Shown: positions 8,937 through 16,935 of the stretch, piece after piece | Layout: every line of letters starts with the position of its first letter | Position numbering within the stretch: position 1 is the first letter of the stretch | Assembly: GCF_000525915.1 (NCBI RefSeq) | Contig: NZ_AODH01000044.1 | Span: forward strand, 1-51,773 | Source of the DNA: Brochothrix campestris FSL F6-1037 | Lineage (GTDB): Bacteria > Bacillota > Bacilli > Lactobacillales > Listeriaceae | DNA length: 51,773 nt | Direction of reading: 5' to 3' | Program-made: the position numbers and the translations under genes | Notes under the pieces: generated by a model | The model's input: the letters and a program-made list of their open reading frames with translations, nothing else | What the model was told of the DNA's origin: nothing | Database searches by the model: none

Positions 8937-9273
8937 GTAGTTAGAAAGAACTAACTGCGGTAAGGTAAACGAAGTAAGTTGACGATGTCAAATGGAAGTT
9001 GGTGTAAATCCAACGCGGTCCCGCCACTGTAAGAAGTATGCGTACTTTAAGCCAGGTCTTTTTGCATCGTCACTGTTACGGACTGTTTCGAGGTAAAACA
9101 GGATGTTTTTTCGTCAAGTGAAAAAGCCCATTGTTTTTTGCAGCGTAACAGGTGTACCAGGTTATCTCTACCGGGCACAACGGTGTGCATGCAAGATAAA
9201 AAGCAATGGGCACGTCACCTTCGCTGCAGTGGGTGGTTCAAAACGAGGCAGTTTTGAAGCGTTGCCCTTTTTT
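8937..9273 (+). ncRNA. EutX-type regulatory RNA: AdoCbl riboswitch plus EutV-binding hairpins
   Basis: By homology with Enterococcus EutX and Listeria Rli55, this RNA joins a B12 riboswitch to a decoy for EutV. The 3' part carries GCAC-AACGGT-GTGC (9175-9188, loop A1/G4) and TTCAAAAC-GAGGCA-GTTTTGAA (9237-9258, loop G1/G4). The second hairpin sits in the apical part of a terminator (GGGTGG 9231-9236 with TTGCCC 9262-9267, then T6). Without AdoCbl the long RNA should sequester EutV; with AdoCbl, early termination should free EutV. The boundaries are inferred, and the 48-base gap between the hairpins is longer than at the other sites. Confidence 0.8.
8970..9090 (+). promoter_or_regulatory. adenosylcobalamin riboswitch aptamer
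   Basis: The conserved B12-box GCCACTGTAAG at 9023-9033, the upstream GGTGTAAATCCAACGCGGTCCC region and the AAGCCAGGTC segment near 9049-9058 match the cobalamin riboswitch core. Closing stems: GACGATG 8981-8987 with CATCGTC 9065-9071, GTAA 8974-8977 with TTAC 9076-9079, and CGAA 8970-8973 with TTCG 9087-9090. A weak terminator candidate follows: CTGTTT 9083-9088 with AAACAG 9096-9101, then T6 at 9105-9111. It overlaps the outer closing stem, which could make the two structures exclusive. Confidence 0.88.
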
Positions 9274-9300
9274 GTTGTGTAACCCTAATTAAATACGTAT

Positions 9301-9378
9301 CATACGATGATGTATGTCTAATAAGCAGAGAAGCTTTGAAGGCCGTCTTTTGACGGTTCTTTGAAGCTTCTTTTTTTT
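9301..9378 (+). promoter_or_regulatory. EutV (ANTAR) antitermination site upstream of eutG
   Basis: Hairpin 1: CATAC, loop GATGAT, GTATG (9301-9316). Hairpin 2: AAGC, loop AGAGAA, GCTT (9323-9336). The second loop has the A1/G4 signature; the first has G instead of A at position 1. Hairpin 2 overlaps the terminator arm GAAGCTT 9330-9336, which pairs with AAGCTTC 9364-9370 around an inner CCGTC/GACGG stem and is followed by eight T. EutV binding should let transcription reach eutG. Confidence 0.78.
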
Positions 9379-9414
9379 ACATCGTCAGCAGTAGTTATCG
9401 AAGGAGGAAATGAA

Positions 9415-10547
9415 ATGAAAAAATTACAGATGCAAACAACCATTTATACAGGGGAAGGGGCATTAGAAGCGTTAGCAACATATACGAACAAAAAGATTTT
9501 TATCGTCACAGACCCATTCATGGTGTCATCGGGTTTGTTAGAACAGGTGATGGTACACTTTGATTCATCAAATACAACGGCAGTTTTAGTGAGATTACCC
9601 CTGATCCACCGATTGAAACAGTCGTTGCTGGGATTGAAGCAATGCAAGCGTTCGAAGGAGAGTTAATGGTTGCACTCGGTGGTGGTTCGGCGATTGATGC
9701 GGCTAAAGCAATGAAATACTTTGCGACAGTGGTGAATAAAATGACCGCACTGCCTTTAATTGTGCTACCGACGACGAGTGGTACCGGTTCAGAAGTAACA
9801 AATTTTTCGATTATTACGAGTGCCGCTAAAGGTGTTAAATATCCATTAGTGACCGATGACATCCTACCTGATGTGGCGATTTTGGACGCAGCCTTAGTGA
9901 AATCCGTGCCCCCGCATATTACAGCAGATACGGGAATGGACGTCTTGACGCATGCCCTAGAGGCTTATGTCTCCACCAATGCCAATGAGATGGCTGATGC
10001 CTTAGCCGAAAAAGTCGTACAACTCGTGTTCGCTCATTTGCCACAAGCGTATCAAAATGGAGCGGACTTACAGGCACGTGAACAAATGCATGTCGCTTCT
10101 TCAATGGCAGGGATGGCGTTTAATATGACGTCGCTCGGTTTGAACCATGGGATTGCACATGCAGCCGGGGCGAAGTTACATATTGCTCACGGCCGTTTAA
10201 ATACGGTGCTATTGCCGGCAATTATTGCCTACAACAGTGAACTTACGGAGGAACAAACAATCCCAACGAATCGGGCGGCTGTTCGTTATGCTCATTTGGC
10301 AAAGTTACTCGGTTTATCAGCTAGCAATACTCGCGTGGGCGTGAAAAGTTTAATCCGTGAAGTGAAAAGACTCACACAGGTGTTGGCAATGCCAATGACG
10401 TTGAAGGGGTGTGGGATTACCGATGAACAGATAGAGGCAGTTATCGCTGAAATTGCGTCTGATGCGCTCGTGGATCGCTGTACAGCAACTAATCCCCGCT
10501 GTCCTTCTGAAACCGAAGTTGTGTCGATAATTCGTCAAATTAGCTAA
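9415..10547 (+). CDS. eutG: EutG-type iron-containing alcohol dehydrogenase, frame broken near 9597
   Basis: The reconstructed protein of about 377 residues is a group III Fe alcohol dehydrogenase. It has the NAD-binding loop ALGGGSAIDAAKAM, the motif PTTSGTGSEVT, and metal ligands in DVLTHALEAYVS and the NHGIAHAAGA and HGRLNT regions. It reduces acetaldehyde to ethanol and recycles NADH inside the microcompartment. The frame from ATG 9415 (AAGGAGG 7 bases upstream) is lost at a T4 run at 9594-9597. One additional T gives AVFSEITPDPPIE and continues into the main frame. Either the sequence lacks a base or this strain has no functional EutG. Confidence 0.85.
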
Positions 10548-10584
10548 AAAATCAAATTGAGTAGCGTTAACTGTCTTGCGATGC

Positions 10585-10613
10585 TTGACATCTGATGTAA
10601 GCGTTACTATAAT
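10585..10613 (+). promoter_or_regulatory. consensus sigma-A promoter of eutS with a cre site in the spacer
   Basis: TTGACA at 10585-10590, a 17-base spacer and TATAAT at 10608-10613 match the sigma-A consensus at every position. TGTAAGCGTTACTA at 10596-10609 matches 13 of 14 bases of the cre consensus and lies between the hexamers, so CcpA binding would block RNA polymerase. The sequence supports strong default initiation, catabolite repression, and then the EutV-dependent terminator immediately downstream. Confidence 0.85.
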
Positions 10614-10624
10614 GGTGTTATTGA

Positions 10625-10710
10625 GGTACAAAGACGTACCGTATAAACGAGCAATGATGCTCCTAATAAACAGCTGGCGCTTGCGTCATGGTGTTTTTTA
10701 GGAGCTTTTT
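10625..10710 (+). promoter_or_regulatory. EutV (ANTAR) antitermination site upstream of eutS
   Basis: Hairpin 1: GGTAC, loop AAAGAC, GTACC (10625-10640). Hairpin 2: GAGC, loop AATGAT, GCTC (10649-10662). Both loops carry A1 and G4. Hairpin 2 shares GCTC with the terminator GCTCCTAA 10659-10666, paired with TTAGGAGC 10698-10705 and followed by T5. The spacing is 8 bases. This is the clearest copy of the motif in the window. Confidence 0.85.
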
Positions 10711-10735
10711 AATTGCCAATAAGAGGTGAGCGCAA

Positions 10736-11080
10736 GTGGAGGAAACACAACGGATGATTCAAGAATATGTGCCGGGGAAACAAGTAACACTTGCACATAT
10801 TATCGCGAGTCCTAATCGCACGATTTATACAAAACTAGGTTTAGTGGAAGCTAATTATGGGGCGATTGGTATTTTAACAATCACACCGAGTGAGGCAGCT
10901 ATTATTGCTGTTGATATTGCAACAAAGGCGAGCGCTGTTGAAATCGGTTTTATCGATCGTTTTAGTGGGTCAGTAGTGGTTACTGGTGACGTTTCGTCGG
11001 TTGAGGCTGCAATTACAGCCGTGTTGGCCGGATTAGAAACCATCCTTGGTTTTTCAGGTACACCAATCACACGCACTTAA
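10736..11080 (+). CDS. eutS: EutS microcompartment shell protein
   Basis: A 114-residue single-BMC-domain shell protein of the circularly permuted EutS/PduU type. It has the N-terminal [25 protein letters not shown] segment before the core [27 protein letters not shown] and the [16 protein letters not shown] strand. It forms hexamers in the shell around the ethanolamine enzymes. The start is GTG at 10736 after AGAGGTGAG; no nearer ATG fits. It is the first gene behind the consensus promoter and terminator and leads into eutV and eutW. Confidence 0.92.
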   Translation: MEETQRMIQEYVPGKQVTLAHIIASPNRTIYTKLGLVEANYGAIGILTITPSEAAIIAVDIATKASAVEIGFIDRFSGSVVVTGDVSSVEAAITAVLAGLETILGFSGTPITRT

Positions 11081-11114
11081 TGACTAATAAATTGATAGAA
11101 ATGGACGTGACGTA

Positions 11115-11687
11115 ATGAATGGACGCATTGTAGTAGTCGATGATGAACCTATTACAAGACTAGATATTCGGGAAGTATTGGAAGAGGCAGGCTACGATGT
11201 CGTAGCAGAAGCCGCCGACGGGTTTGAAGCAATAGAGGCCTGCAAAAAACATACGCCCGATTTAATCATTATGGATATTGAAATGCCAATCTTAGATGGA
11301 CTGAAGGCCGGTCGAAAAATCATCACGGACAAGCTTGCAAAAGGGATCGTCTATTTATCGGCCTTCAGTGATGAAGAGTATACGAACCGGGCAAAAAAAG
11401 CGGGAGCAATCGGTTATTTAGTAAAACCGTTGCACGAAAAATCATTGGTACCGACCGTTGAAATGGCGATTGCCAAAGGCAGGGAAACAAGCGAATTAAC
11501 CAAACAAATTGTAAAGTTAGGTCTGCAACTTGATGAGCGTAAAATCATCGAAAAAGCAAAGGGGTGTTTGATGGCACGCGAACAAATGACAGAGGATGAC
11601 GCCTATAAAACAATTCGTGAATTGAGCATGAACAAACGTTGCCGTATGAGTGAGATTGCCGAACTGATCGTGATGAGCGATGAATAA
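11115..11687 (+). CDS. eutV: EutV response regulator with ANTAR RNA-binding domain
   Basis: A 190-residue two-domain regulator. The receiver domain (1-120) has the acidic pair Asp9-Asp10, phosphoacceptor Asp54 in IIMDIEMP and Lys104 in YLVKPLH. A coiled-coil linker and the ANTAR domain (about 130-187, KIIEKAKGCLMAREQMTEDDAYKTIR) follow. Phosphorylated EutV dimers bind paired hexaloop hairpins in nascent RNA and prevent terminator formation. Targets seen here lie upstream of ecfT, eutG, eutS and eutA, and a decoy pair lies in EutX. The gene overlaps eutW by 8 bases, giving coupled translation of the pair. Confidence 0.95.
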   Translation: MNGRIVVVDDEPITRLDIREVLEEAGYDVVAEAADGFEAIEACKKHTPDLIIMDIEMPILDGLKAGRKIITDKLAKGIVYLSAFSDEEYTNRAKKAGAIGYLVKPLHEKSLVPTVEMAIAKGRETSELTKQIVKLGLQLDERKIIEKAKGCLMAREQMTEDDAYKTIRELSMNKRCRMSEIAELIVMSDE

Positions 11688-13089
11688 AGCGGAAATGAAA
11701 CGGTTGGTAGAAACTCAAACGGAATTAACGGCAGCCGATGTTGATGAGTTGCTCCGGGTTGCGACTGAAATCGAACAATCCTTACGTTATCGCGCCTTTG
11801 ATGTCTTTATCGATGTCTTAAATAGCGTAACGAATGAAGCGGTTGTCGTATTCCATCAGCCACCGCGCGAGGGAGCCTCGCTCTATACAAGTACCGTCGT
11901 CGGCTTAGAGGCAAAGCAAAAAGATGAGCCGGGTGTGTATCGCACACTGCGGACGAGCTTAAACTCAGTCAATCTTTATGCCAATAGTCAAGAGCAACGT
12001 CTCATTGTACAGCGGGTGTATCCGATTCGCAATCGTTTTCGGACGATTGGTGTCATGATCGTTGAAGAGGACTCACATGAGGCATATGAAAAGGAACACA
12101 CCATTTTAGCGCCGGTATTTAATGATGATGAAGAGACGTTTGTGGCCGATGAGTTGACGGATGAACTGTTGATTTTTAACAGTGAAGGTATGTTAGCACG
12201 AGCCAATAAGGCAGCAGTCTCGCTTTATCAAAAAATTGGTTATATCGGATCGATTCAAGGAATTCACTACGATAATCTAGCGCTCGACGGTACAACCTAT
12301 GACTTTTTACTCTATCAACGGGAGCGGAAGACGCAAGGGGATCGGCGAGAGGTATCGATTGTTTATGGCAATTACCACCTCTCAATTAAGAAAATTTGGT
12401 CGCTACATGACGGACAACTCTATATGATTATTCGTGACGTAACTGATTTGCGCCAAAAAGAAGCGGAAATCATCTCAAAGTCCGTCGCGATTCGTGAAAT
12501 CCATCACCGTGTCAAAAATAATTTGCAGGCAGTTATGTCACTTCTACGGATACAGGGGCGACGAGTTGACAGTGAGGAAGCAAAAATCGCATTGCAAGAA
12601 AGCATTAATCGGATGGTTGTGATTGCCCAAACGCATGAACTGCTATCGGTGCAAGTCGAGGATTCGCTGGATTTCACTGACATTTTAATGTCACTCGTAC
12701 AAAATATGGAACGGTTGTTTGCCCCACTGAAACCGTTAAAGGTGAAGGTTAAAATGAACCAATCTATTTATTTAAACGGGCAACAAACGGTAAGCATTGC
12801 GCTCGTAATGAATGAGTTGCTCCAAAATGTGTATGATCATGCTTATGCTGATGGAGTCGCTGGTGAAGTTGTAATCGAGGTCAGTGAACAAAAACAGATT
12901 ATCGCCATTAGTGTCGCGGATCAAGGCAAAGGATATGATGTGAAAACGGCTGGACAGTCGAGTCTTGGCTTGATGATAATTAAAAGTTATGTGACCGAGA
13001 AACTCGACGGTCAATTGACAATTGAATCGAAAAAGACGGGGACAACAACCCGAATCCTTTTCAAAAACACCTTAAACAGTGACGTTTAA
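11680..13089 (+). CDS. eutW: EutW sensor histidine kinase
   Basis: A 469-residue soluble kinase without membrane helices. An N-terminal sensory region (1-150) and a PAS-like central part (about 155-265) precede a HisKA_2 domain with the phosphoacceptor in EIHHRVKNN (His275/His276). A HATPase domain follows, with the N box MNELLQNVYDHAY and the glycine motif VADQGKGYDV. By homology it autophosphorylates in response to ethanolamine and passes phosphate to EutV. Its last codons form part of the first ANTAR hairpin of the eutA site, so ribosomes finishing eutW traverse that RNA structure. Confidence 0.93.
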   Translation: MNKAEMKRLVETQTELTAADVDELLRVATEIEQSLRYRAFDVFIDVLNSVTNEAVVVFHQPPREGASLYTSTVVGLEAKQKDEPGVYRTLRTSLNSVNLYANSQEQRLIVQRVYPIRNRFRTIGVMIVEEDSHEAYEKEHTILAPVFNDDEETFVADELTDELLIFNSEGMLARANKAAVSLYQKIGYIGSIQGIHYDNLALDGTTYDFLLYQRERKTQGDRREVSIVYGNYHLSIKKIWSLHDGQLYMIIRDVTDLRQKEAEIISKSVAIREIHHRVKNNLQAVMSLLRIQGRRVDSEEAKIALQESINRMVVIAQTHELLSVQVEDSLDFTDILMSLVQNMERLFAPLKPLKVKVKMNQSIYLNGQQTVSIALVMNELLQNVYDHAYADGVAGEVVIEVSEQKQIIAISVADQGKGYDVKTAGQSSLGLMIIKSYVTEKLDGQLTIESKKTGTTTRILFKNTLNSDV

Positions 13090-13162
13090 GAATTCATGCA
13101 AAGATGCTTGAAGAAACGAACCAAACCTACACGTTTGGGCTTTCTTTAAGCATCTTTTTTTT
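13071..13162 (+). promoter_or_regulatory. EutV (ANTAR) antitermination site upstream of eutA
   Basis: Hairpin 1: CTTAAAC, loop AGTGAC, GTTTAAG (13071-13090), overlapping the eutW stop codon. Hairpin 2: TTCATGC, loop AAAGAT, GCTTGAA (13093-13112, one T-T mismatch). Both loops have A1/G4 and only two bases separate the stems. Hairpin 2 overlaps the terminator arm 13103-13116, which pairs with 13141-13154 and is followed by T8. This site gates the large eutA-to-eutQ transcript. Confidence 0.88.
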
Positions 13163-13176
13163 GGAGGAGTGAGACT

Positions 13177-14607
13177 ATGTCAGAAACAATGTTAACAGTC
13201 GGAATCGATTTAGGTACGTCGACAACACAACTCGTGCTATCGGAATTAACGATTGAAAACTTAGCATCAGCTTTCAGCGTACCACGGATTACAATTTCGA
13301 AAAAACGCATCATTTTTCGCAGTGATATTTTATTTACCCCGTTGCTATCAGAAGATGTGATTGATGCAGGGGCAATTAAGCGCTTTGTTTCGCAACAGTA
13401 TGCCAAGGCAGGGATTGATAAAGCTGCGATTCAGATGGGGGCCGTTATTATTACGGGTGAAACCGCACGTAAAGACAATGCAGCGCTTGTACTCGAAGCC
13501 TTAAGTGGTTTTTCGGGTGACTTCGTTGTCGCTACGGCTGGTCCCGATCTTGAAAGTATTATTGCTGGCAAAGGGTCTGGGGCGGCTAGTTATTCAGCAG
13601 AGCAACTGACGCGGGTTGTTAACCTTGATATTGGAGGTGGGACGACAAACTTAGCTGTCTTTTATGATGGTGAGGTTGAAGACACCGCCTGCTTTGACAT
13701 CGGTGGTCGGCTCGTGAAAATCGATCCTATCAGCCATGAAATCACTTTTATTACAGCGAAAATCAAGCGCATTATCGCCGCGAATGATTGGGCAATAACG
13801 GAAGGGATGGTCGCGACGGTTGCGAATCTCGAACCACTTGCGCGTGTCATGGCGCGCATTTTAGCCAATAGCATTGGCTTAGGTGAACGAAGTCCGTATT
13901 ACGAACAGTCGATGACGCATAAGGGGTTAGCCTTATCCGAACAAATTGCCGCTGTCTCATTTTCAGGTGGAGTGGCGGATTGCATTTCAACGACACTAAC
14001 TTCGGACCCGTTTAAATACGGTGATATGGGGTTGCTCTTAGGGTGGGCGATTGCAACTGACGACGCCTTTGCGGACTTACCGGTTGTTCAAGCGCTTGAA
14101 ACGATTCGGGCAACTGTCGTTGGGGCAGGCTCCCATACGGCTGAAATTAGCGGCAGTACCATTACCTACACCACGGATGTTTTGCCACTGCGTAACTTAC
14201 CAGTATTGAAACTCAACGGAGCTGATACAGCCCTACCAGCGGCAGCTTTAGCGACTCAAATAACCGATAAACTCAAGTGGTTTGGTACGGATGACGAGAC
14301 GCAGGTTGTCGCCTTGGGGTTTGTTGGTGAAAGGAGTCCGAGTTTCAAGCGAATCACCAAATTAGCCGAGTCAATCGTTGTAGGGGTTGCACCCTTGCTA
14401 CAACGACAGTTGCCATTAATTGTCATCGTCGAGCAAGATATGGCGAAGGCATTAGGTCAATCGTTGTATGCTCATTTGCCACGTGGTTATCCATTCGTAT
14501 GTCTCGATAGCGTTCGGGTCGAAAATGGTGATTACATCGACATTGGTCTGCCAGTGGCTGCAGGGAAAGTACTACCTGTCATCGTCAAAACATTGGTTTT
14601 TAATTAA
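13177..14607 (+). CDS. eutA: EutA ethanolamine ammonia-lyase reactivating factor
   Basis: A 476-residue actin-fold ATPase. The phosphate-1 loop TVGIDLGTSTTQ lies at residues about 6-17, a second loop VNLDIGGGTTNLAVF near 147, and an adenosine-type motif SFSGGVAD near 262. EutA swaps damaged cobalamin out of EutBC with ATP hydrolysis so that a fresh coenzyme can bind. The start is ATG after GGAGGAG, 14 bases after the T run of the terminator. It directly precedes the two lyase subunits it serves. Confidence 0.94.
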   Translation: MSETMLTVGIDLGTSTTQLVLSELTIENLASAFSVPRITISKKRIIFRSDILFTPLLSEDVIDAGAIKRFVSQQYAKAGIDKAAIQMGAVIITGETARKDNAALVLEALSGFSGDFVVATAGPDLESIIAGKGSGAASYSAEQLTRVVNLDIGGGTTNLAVFYDGEVEDTACFDIGGRLVKIDPISHEITFITAKIKRIIAANDWAITEGMVATVANLEPLARVMARILANSIGLGERSPYYEQSMTHKGLALSEQIAAVSFSGGVADCISTTLTSDPFKYGDMGLLLGWAIATDDAFADLPVVQALETIRATVVGAGSHTAEISGSTITYTTDVLPLRNLPVLKLNGADTALPAAALATQITDKLKWFGTDDETQVVALGFVGERSPSFKRITKLAESIVVGVAPLLQRQLPLIVIVEQDMAKALGQSLYAHLPRGYPFVCLDSVRVENGDYIDIGLPVAAGKVLPVIVKTLVFN

Positions 14608-14628
14608 GTTCTATAAGGAGGAAACAAG

Positions 14629-15993
14629 ATGATTTTGAAAACAAGTTTATTTGGAAAAGTGTATGCCTTTCAAACTGTAATGGAAGTAATGGCTAAAGCG
14701 AATGAAGAAAAATCAGGTGACCGTCTCGCAGGCGTAGCAGCAAATTCCGCTGAAGAACGGGTGGCTGCTAAAGTAGTTTTAGCCCAGTTACAATTAAAAG
14801 ATCTTTTTAACAACCCTGCAGTACCATATGAAAAAGATGAGGTTACTCGGATTATTATTGATCAAGTCAACCTACGTATTTATGAAAGCATTAAAAATTG
14901 GACAGTCGAAGAACTGCGCGAATGGTTACTCGATAACAATACGACTGATTTTAATATAAAACATATCTCTCGAGGTCTTACGTCTGAAATGATTGCGGCC
15001 GTTACGAAGCTAATGTCAAACCTTGATTTAGTTGTAGCCGCTAAAAAAATCCATATCGAAAAAACTGCCAACACAACGATTGGACGTGCAGGAACTTTTT
15101 CGGCGCGATTACAACCGAATCATCCAACAGATGACCCTGATGGCATCATGGCCTCATTAATGGAAGGGCTATCGTATGGGATTGGTGATGCGGTGATTGG
15201 GCTCAACCCGGTTGATGATTCAACTGAAAGTGTGAAACGTATCTTGCATCGATTTGAAGATTTCCGCTCAGAGTGGGATATTCCAACACAAACCTGTGTC
15301 TTAGCCCATGTTAAAACTCAGATGGAAGCGATGCGCCAAGGCGCACCAACTGGGCTTGTTTTTCAATCGATTGCTGGTTCTGAAAAAGGAAATACTGCCT
15401 TTGGCTTTGACGGTTCAACCATTAGTGAGGCGAAGCAATTAGCCTTAGATACTGGGGCGGCAGCAGGACCAAACGTGATGTACTTTGAGACTGGTCAAGG
15501 ATCAGAGTTATCATCTGATGCACACAACGGCTGCGACCAAGTAACAATGGAAGCGCGGTGTTATGGTTTCGCGAAGAAATACGATCCGTTTTTAGTCAAT
15601 ACAGTGGTTGGTTTTATCGGACCCGAATATTTATACGATTCAAAACAAGTTATCCGTGCCGGATTAGAGGATCACTTCATGGGTAAATTAACCGGTATTT
15701 CAATGGGAGTCGATGTGTGTTACACGAATCACATGAAGGCAGATCAAAACGATATCGAAAACTTATCAGTGTTGTTAACAGCAGCTGGCTGTACGTACAT
15801 CATGGGAATTCCTCATGGTGACGATGTCATGTTGAACTATCAAACAACCGGTTACCATGAAACAGCAACCTTACGAGATACCTTCAACCTGAAGCCGATT
15901 AGTGAATTCGATCAATGGATGGAAAAGATGGGCTTGAGCGAAAACGGTAAATTAACAAGCCGTGCGGGCGACGCTTCAATTTTTCTTAAATAA
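14629..15993 (+). CDS. eutB: Ethanolamine ammonia-lyase large subunit
   Basis: A 454-residue TIM-barrel catalytic subunit of usual family length. Recognisable stretches are GDRLAGVAANSAEERVAAK near the N-terminus, FSARLQPNHPTDDPDGI, GDAVIGLNPVDDS, the substrate-site region FQSIAGSEKGN, YFETGQGSELSSDAHNG and YTNHMKADQND. With EutC and AdoCbl it cleaves ethanolamine to acetaldehyde and ammonia. It sits 21 bases after eutA behind AAGGAGG and only a few bases before eutC. Confidence 0.97.
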   Translation: MILKTSLFGKVYAFQTVMEVMAKANEEKSGDRLAGVAANSAEERVAAKVVLAQLQLKDLFNNPAVPYEKDEVTRIIIDQVNLRIYESIKNWTVEELREWLLDNNTTDFNIKHISRGLTSEMIAAVTKLMSNLDLVVAAKKIHIEKTANTTIGRAGTFSARLQPNHPTDDPDGIMASLMEGLSYGIGDAVIGLNPVDDSTESVKRILHRFEDFRSEWDIPTQTCVLAHVKTQMEAMRQGAPTGLVFQSIAGSEKGNTAFGFDGSTISEAKQLALDTGAAAGPNVMYFETGQGSELSSDAHNGCDQVTMEARCYGFAKKYDPFLVNTVVGFIGPEYLYDSKQVIRAGLEDHFMGKLTGISMGVDVCYTNHMKADQNDIENLSVLLTAAGCTYIMGIPHGDDVMLNYQTTGYHETATLRDTFNLKPISEFDQWMEKMGLSENGKLTSRAGDASIFLK

Positions 15994-16008
15994 GAAAGGG
16001 TGACTATT

Positions 16009-16917
16009 GTGAACGAAAAAGACTTGAAACAGATGATTGAAGAGATATTGACCGAAATGACTGATGATAAAAAAACACCAGTTACTGCTATAGCGAGCGA
16101 TGAGAGTGCAACAGCAACGACATATCAACCTACAGTTGCGGACGTTGGAGAAGGGATGATTCCTGATATTACGGATGTCATCATCAAAGAACAATTTTTC
16201 GTACCGAATGCTCATGACGAGGCGGGTTACATGAAGATGAAACAGTTTACACCTGCTCGTCTTGGTTTATGGCGTGCCGGCACTCGTTATAAAACGCAAT
16301 CAATTTTACGCTTCCGTGCCGATCATGCGGCGGCGCAAGATGCCGTTTTCTCGTATGTCGATGAAGAACTCGTAAAAGAAATGCAATTTATCTCAACGGA
16401 AACAGTTTGTCGTGATAAAGATGAATATGTCACTCGACCTGACCTCGGTCGTGTTTTTTCAGATGAAATGTGCCAAAAAATCGTGGCGAATACAACAAAA
16501 AGTGCCAAAATACAAATTGTCGTCGGTGATGGTCTGAGTTCAGCAGCGATTGGTGCCAATATTCGTGATATTATACCCTCAATCAAGCAAGGGTTAAAAA
16601 TGTATAACCTTGATTTTGCAAAGGTTGTGTTTGTGAAACATTGTCGTGTACCGGCAATGGATAAAATCGGTGAATTAACCGATGCAGATGTTGTTTGTTT
16701 ACTTGTTGGTGAGCGTCCAGGTCTAGTAACAGCTGAATCGATGAGTGCGTATATTGCATACCGTCCAACAGTCGGTATGCCTGAAGCACGTCGTACCGTG
16801 ATTTCAAATATTCATAAAGGTGGAACACCACCAGTTGAAGCCGGAGCATTTGTCGCTGAACTTATTAAGGAAATGCTCGATAAGAAAAAATCTGGAATTG
16901 ATTTAAAAGAAGCCTAA
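16009..16917 (+). CDS. eutC: Ethanolamine ammonia-lyase small subunit
   Basis: A 302-residue subunit. Its N-terminal region ([17 protein letters not shown]) resembles the short helices that target enzymes into microcompartments. The body contains [47 protein letters not shown] and the C-terminal [10 protein letters not shown] and [16 protein letters not shown] motifs that contact cobalamin. I chose GTG 16009 because GAAAGGG lies 8 bases upstream; the in-frame GTG at 16000 is inside that site. It pairs with EutB in the EutBC holoenzyme. Confidence 0.95.
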   Translation: MNEKDLKQMIEEILTEMTDDKKTPVTAIASDESATATTYQPTVADVGEGMIPDITDVIIKEQFFVPNAHDEAGYMKMKQFTPARLGLWRAGTRYKTQSILRFRADHAAAQDAVFSYVDEELVKEMQFISTETVCRDKDEYVTRPDLGRVFSDEMCQKIVANTTKSAKIQIVVGDGLSSAAIGANIRDIIPSIKQGLKMYNLDFAKVVFVKHCRVPAMDKIGELTDADVVCLLVGERPGLVTAESMSAYIAYRPTVGMPEARRTVISNIHKGGTPPVEAGAFVAELIKEMLDKKKSGIDLKEA

Positions 16918-16935
16918 AGAGCGGAGGGATTTTGA

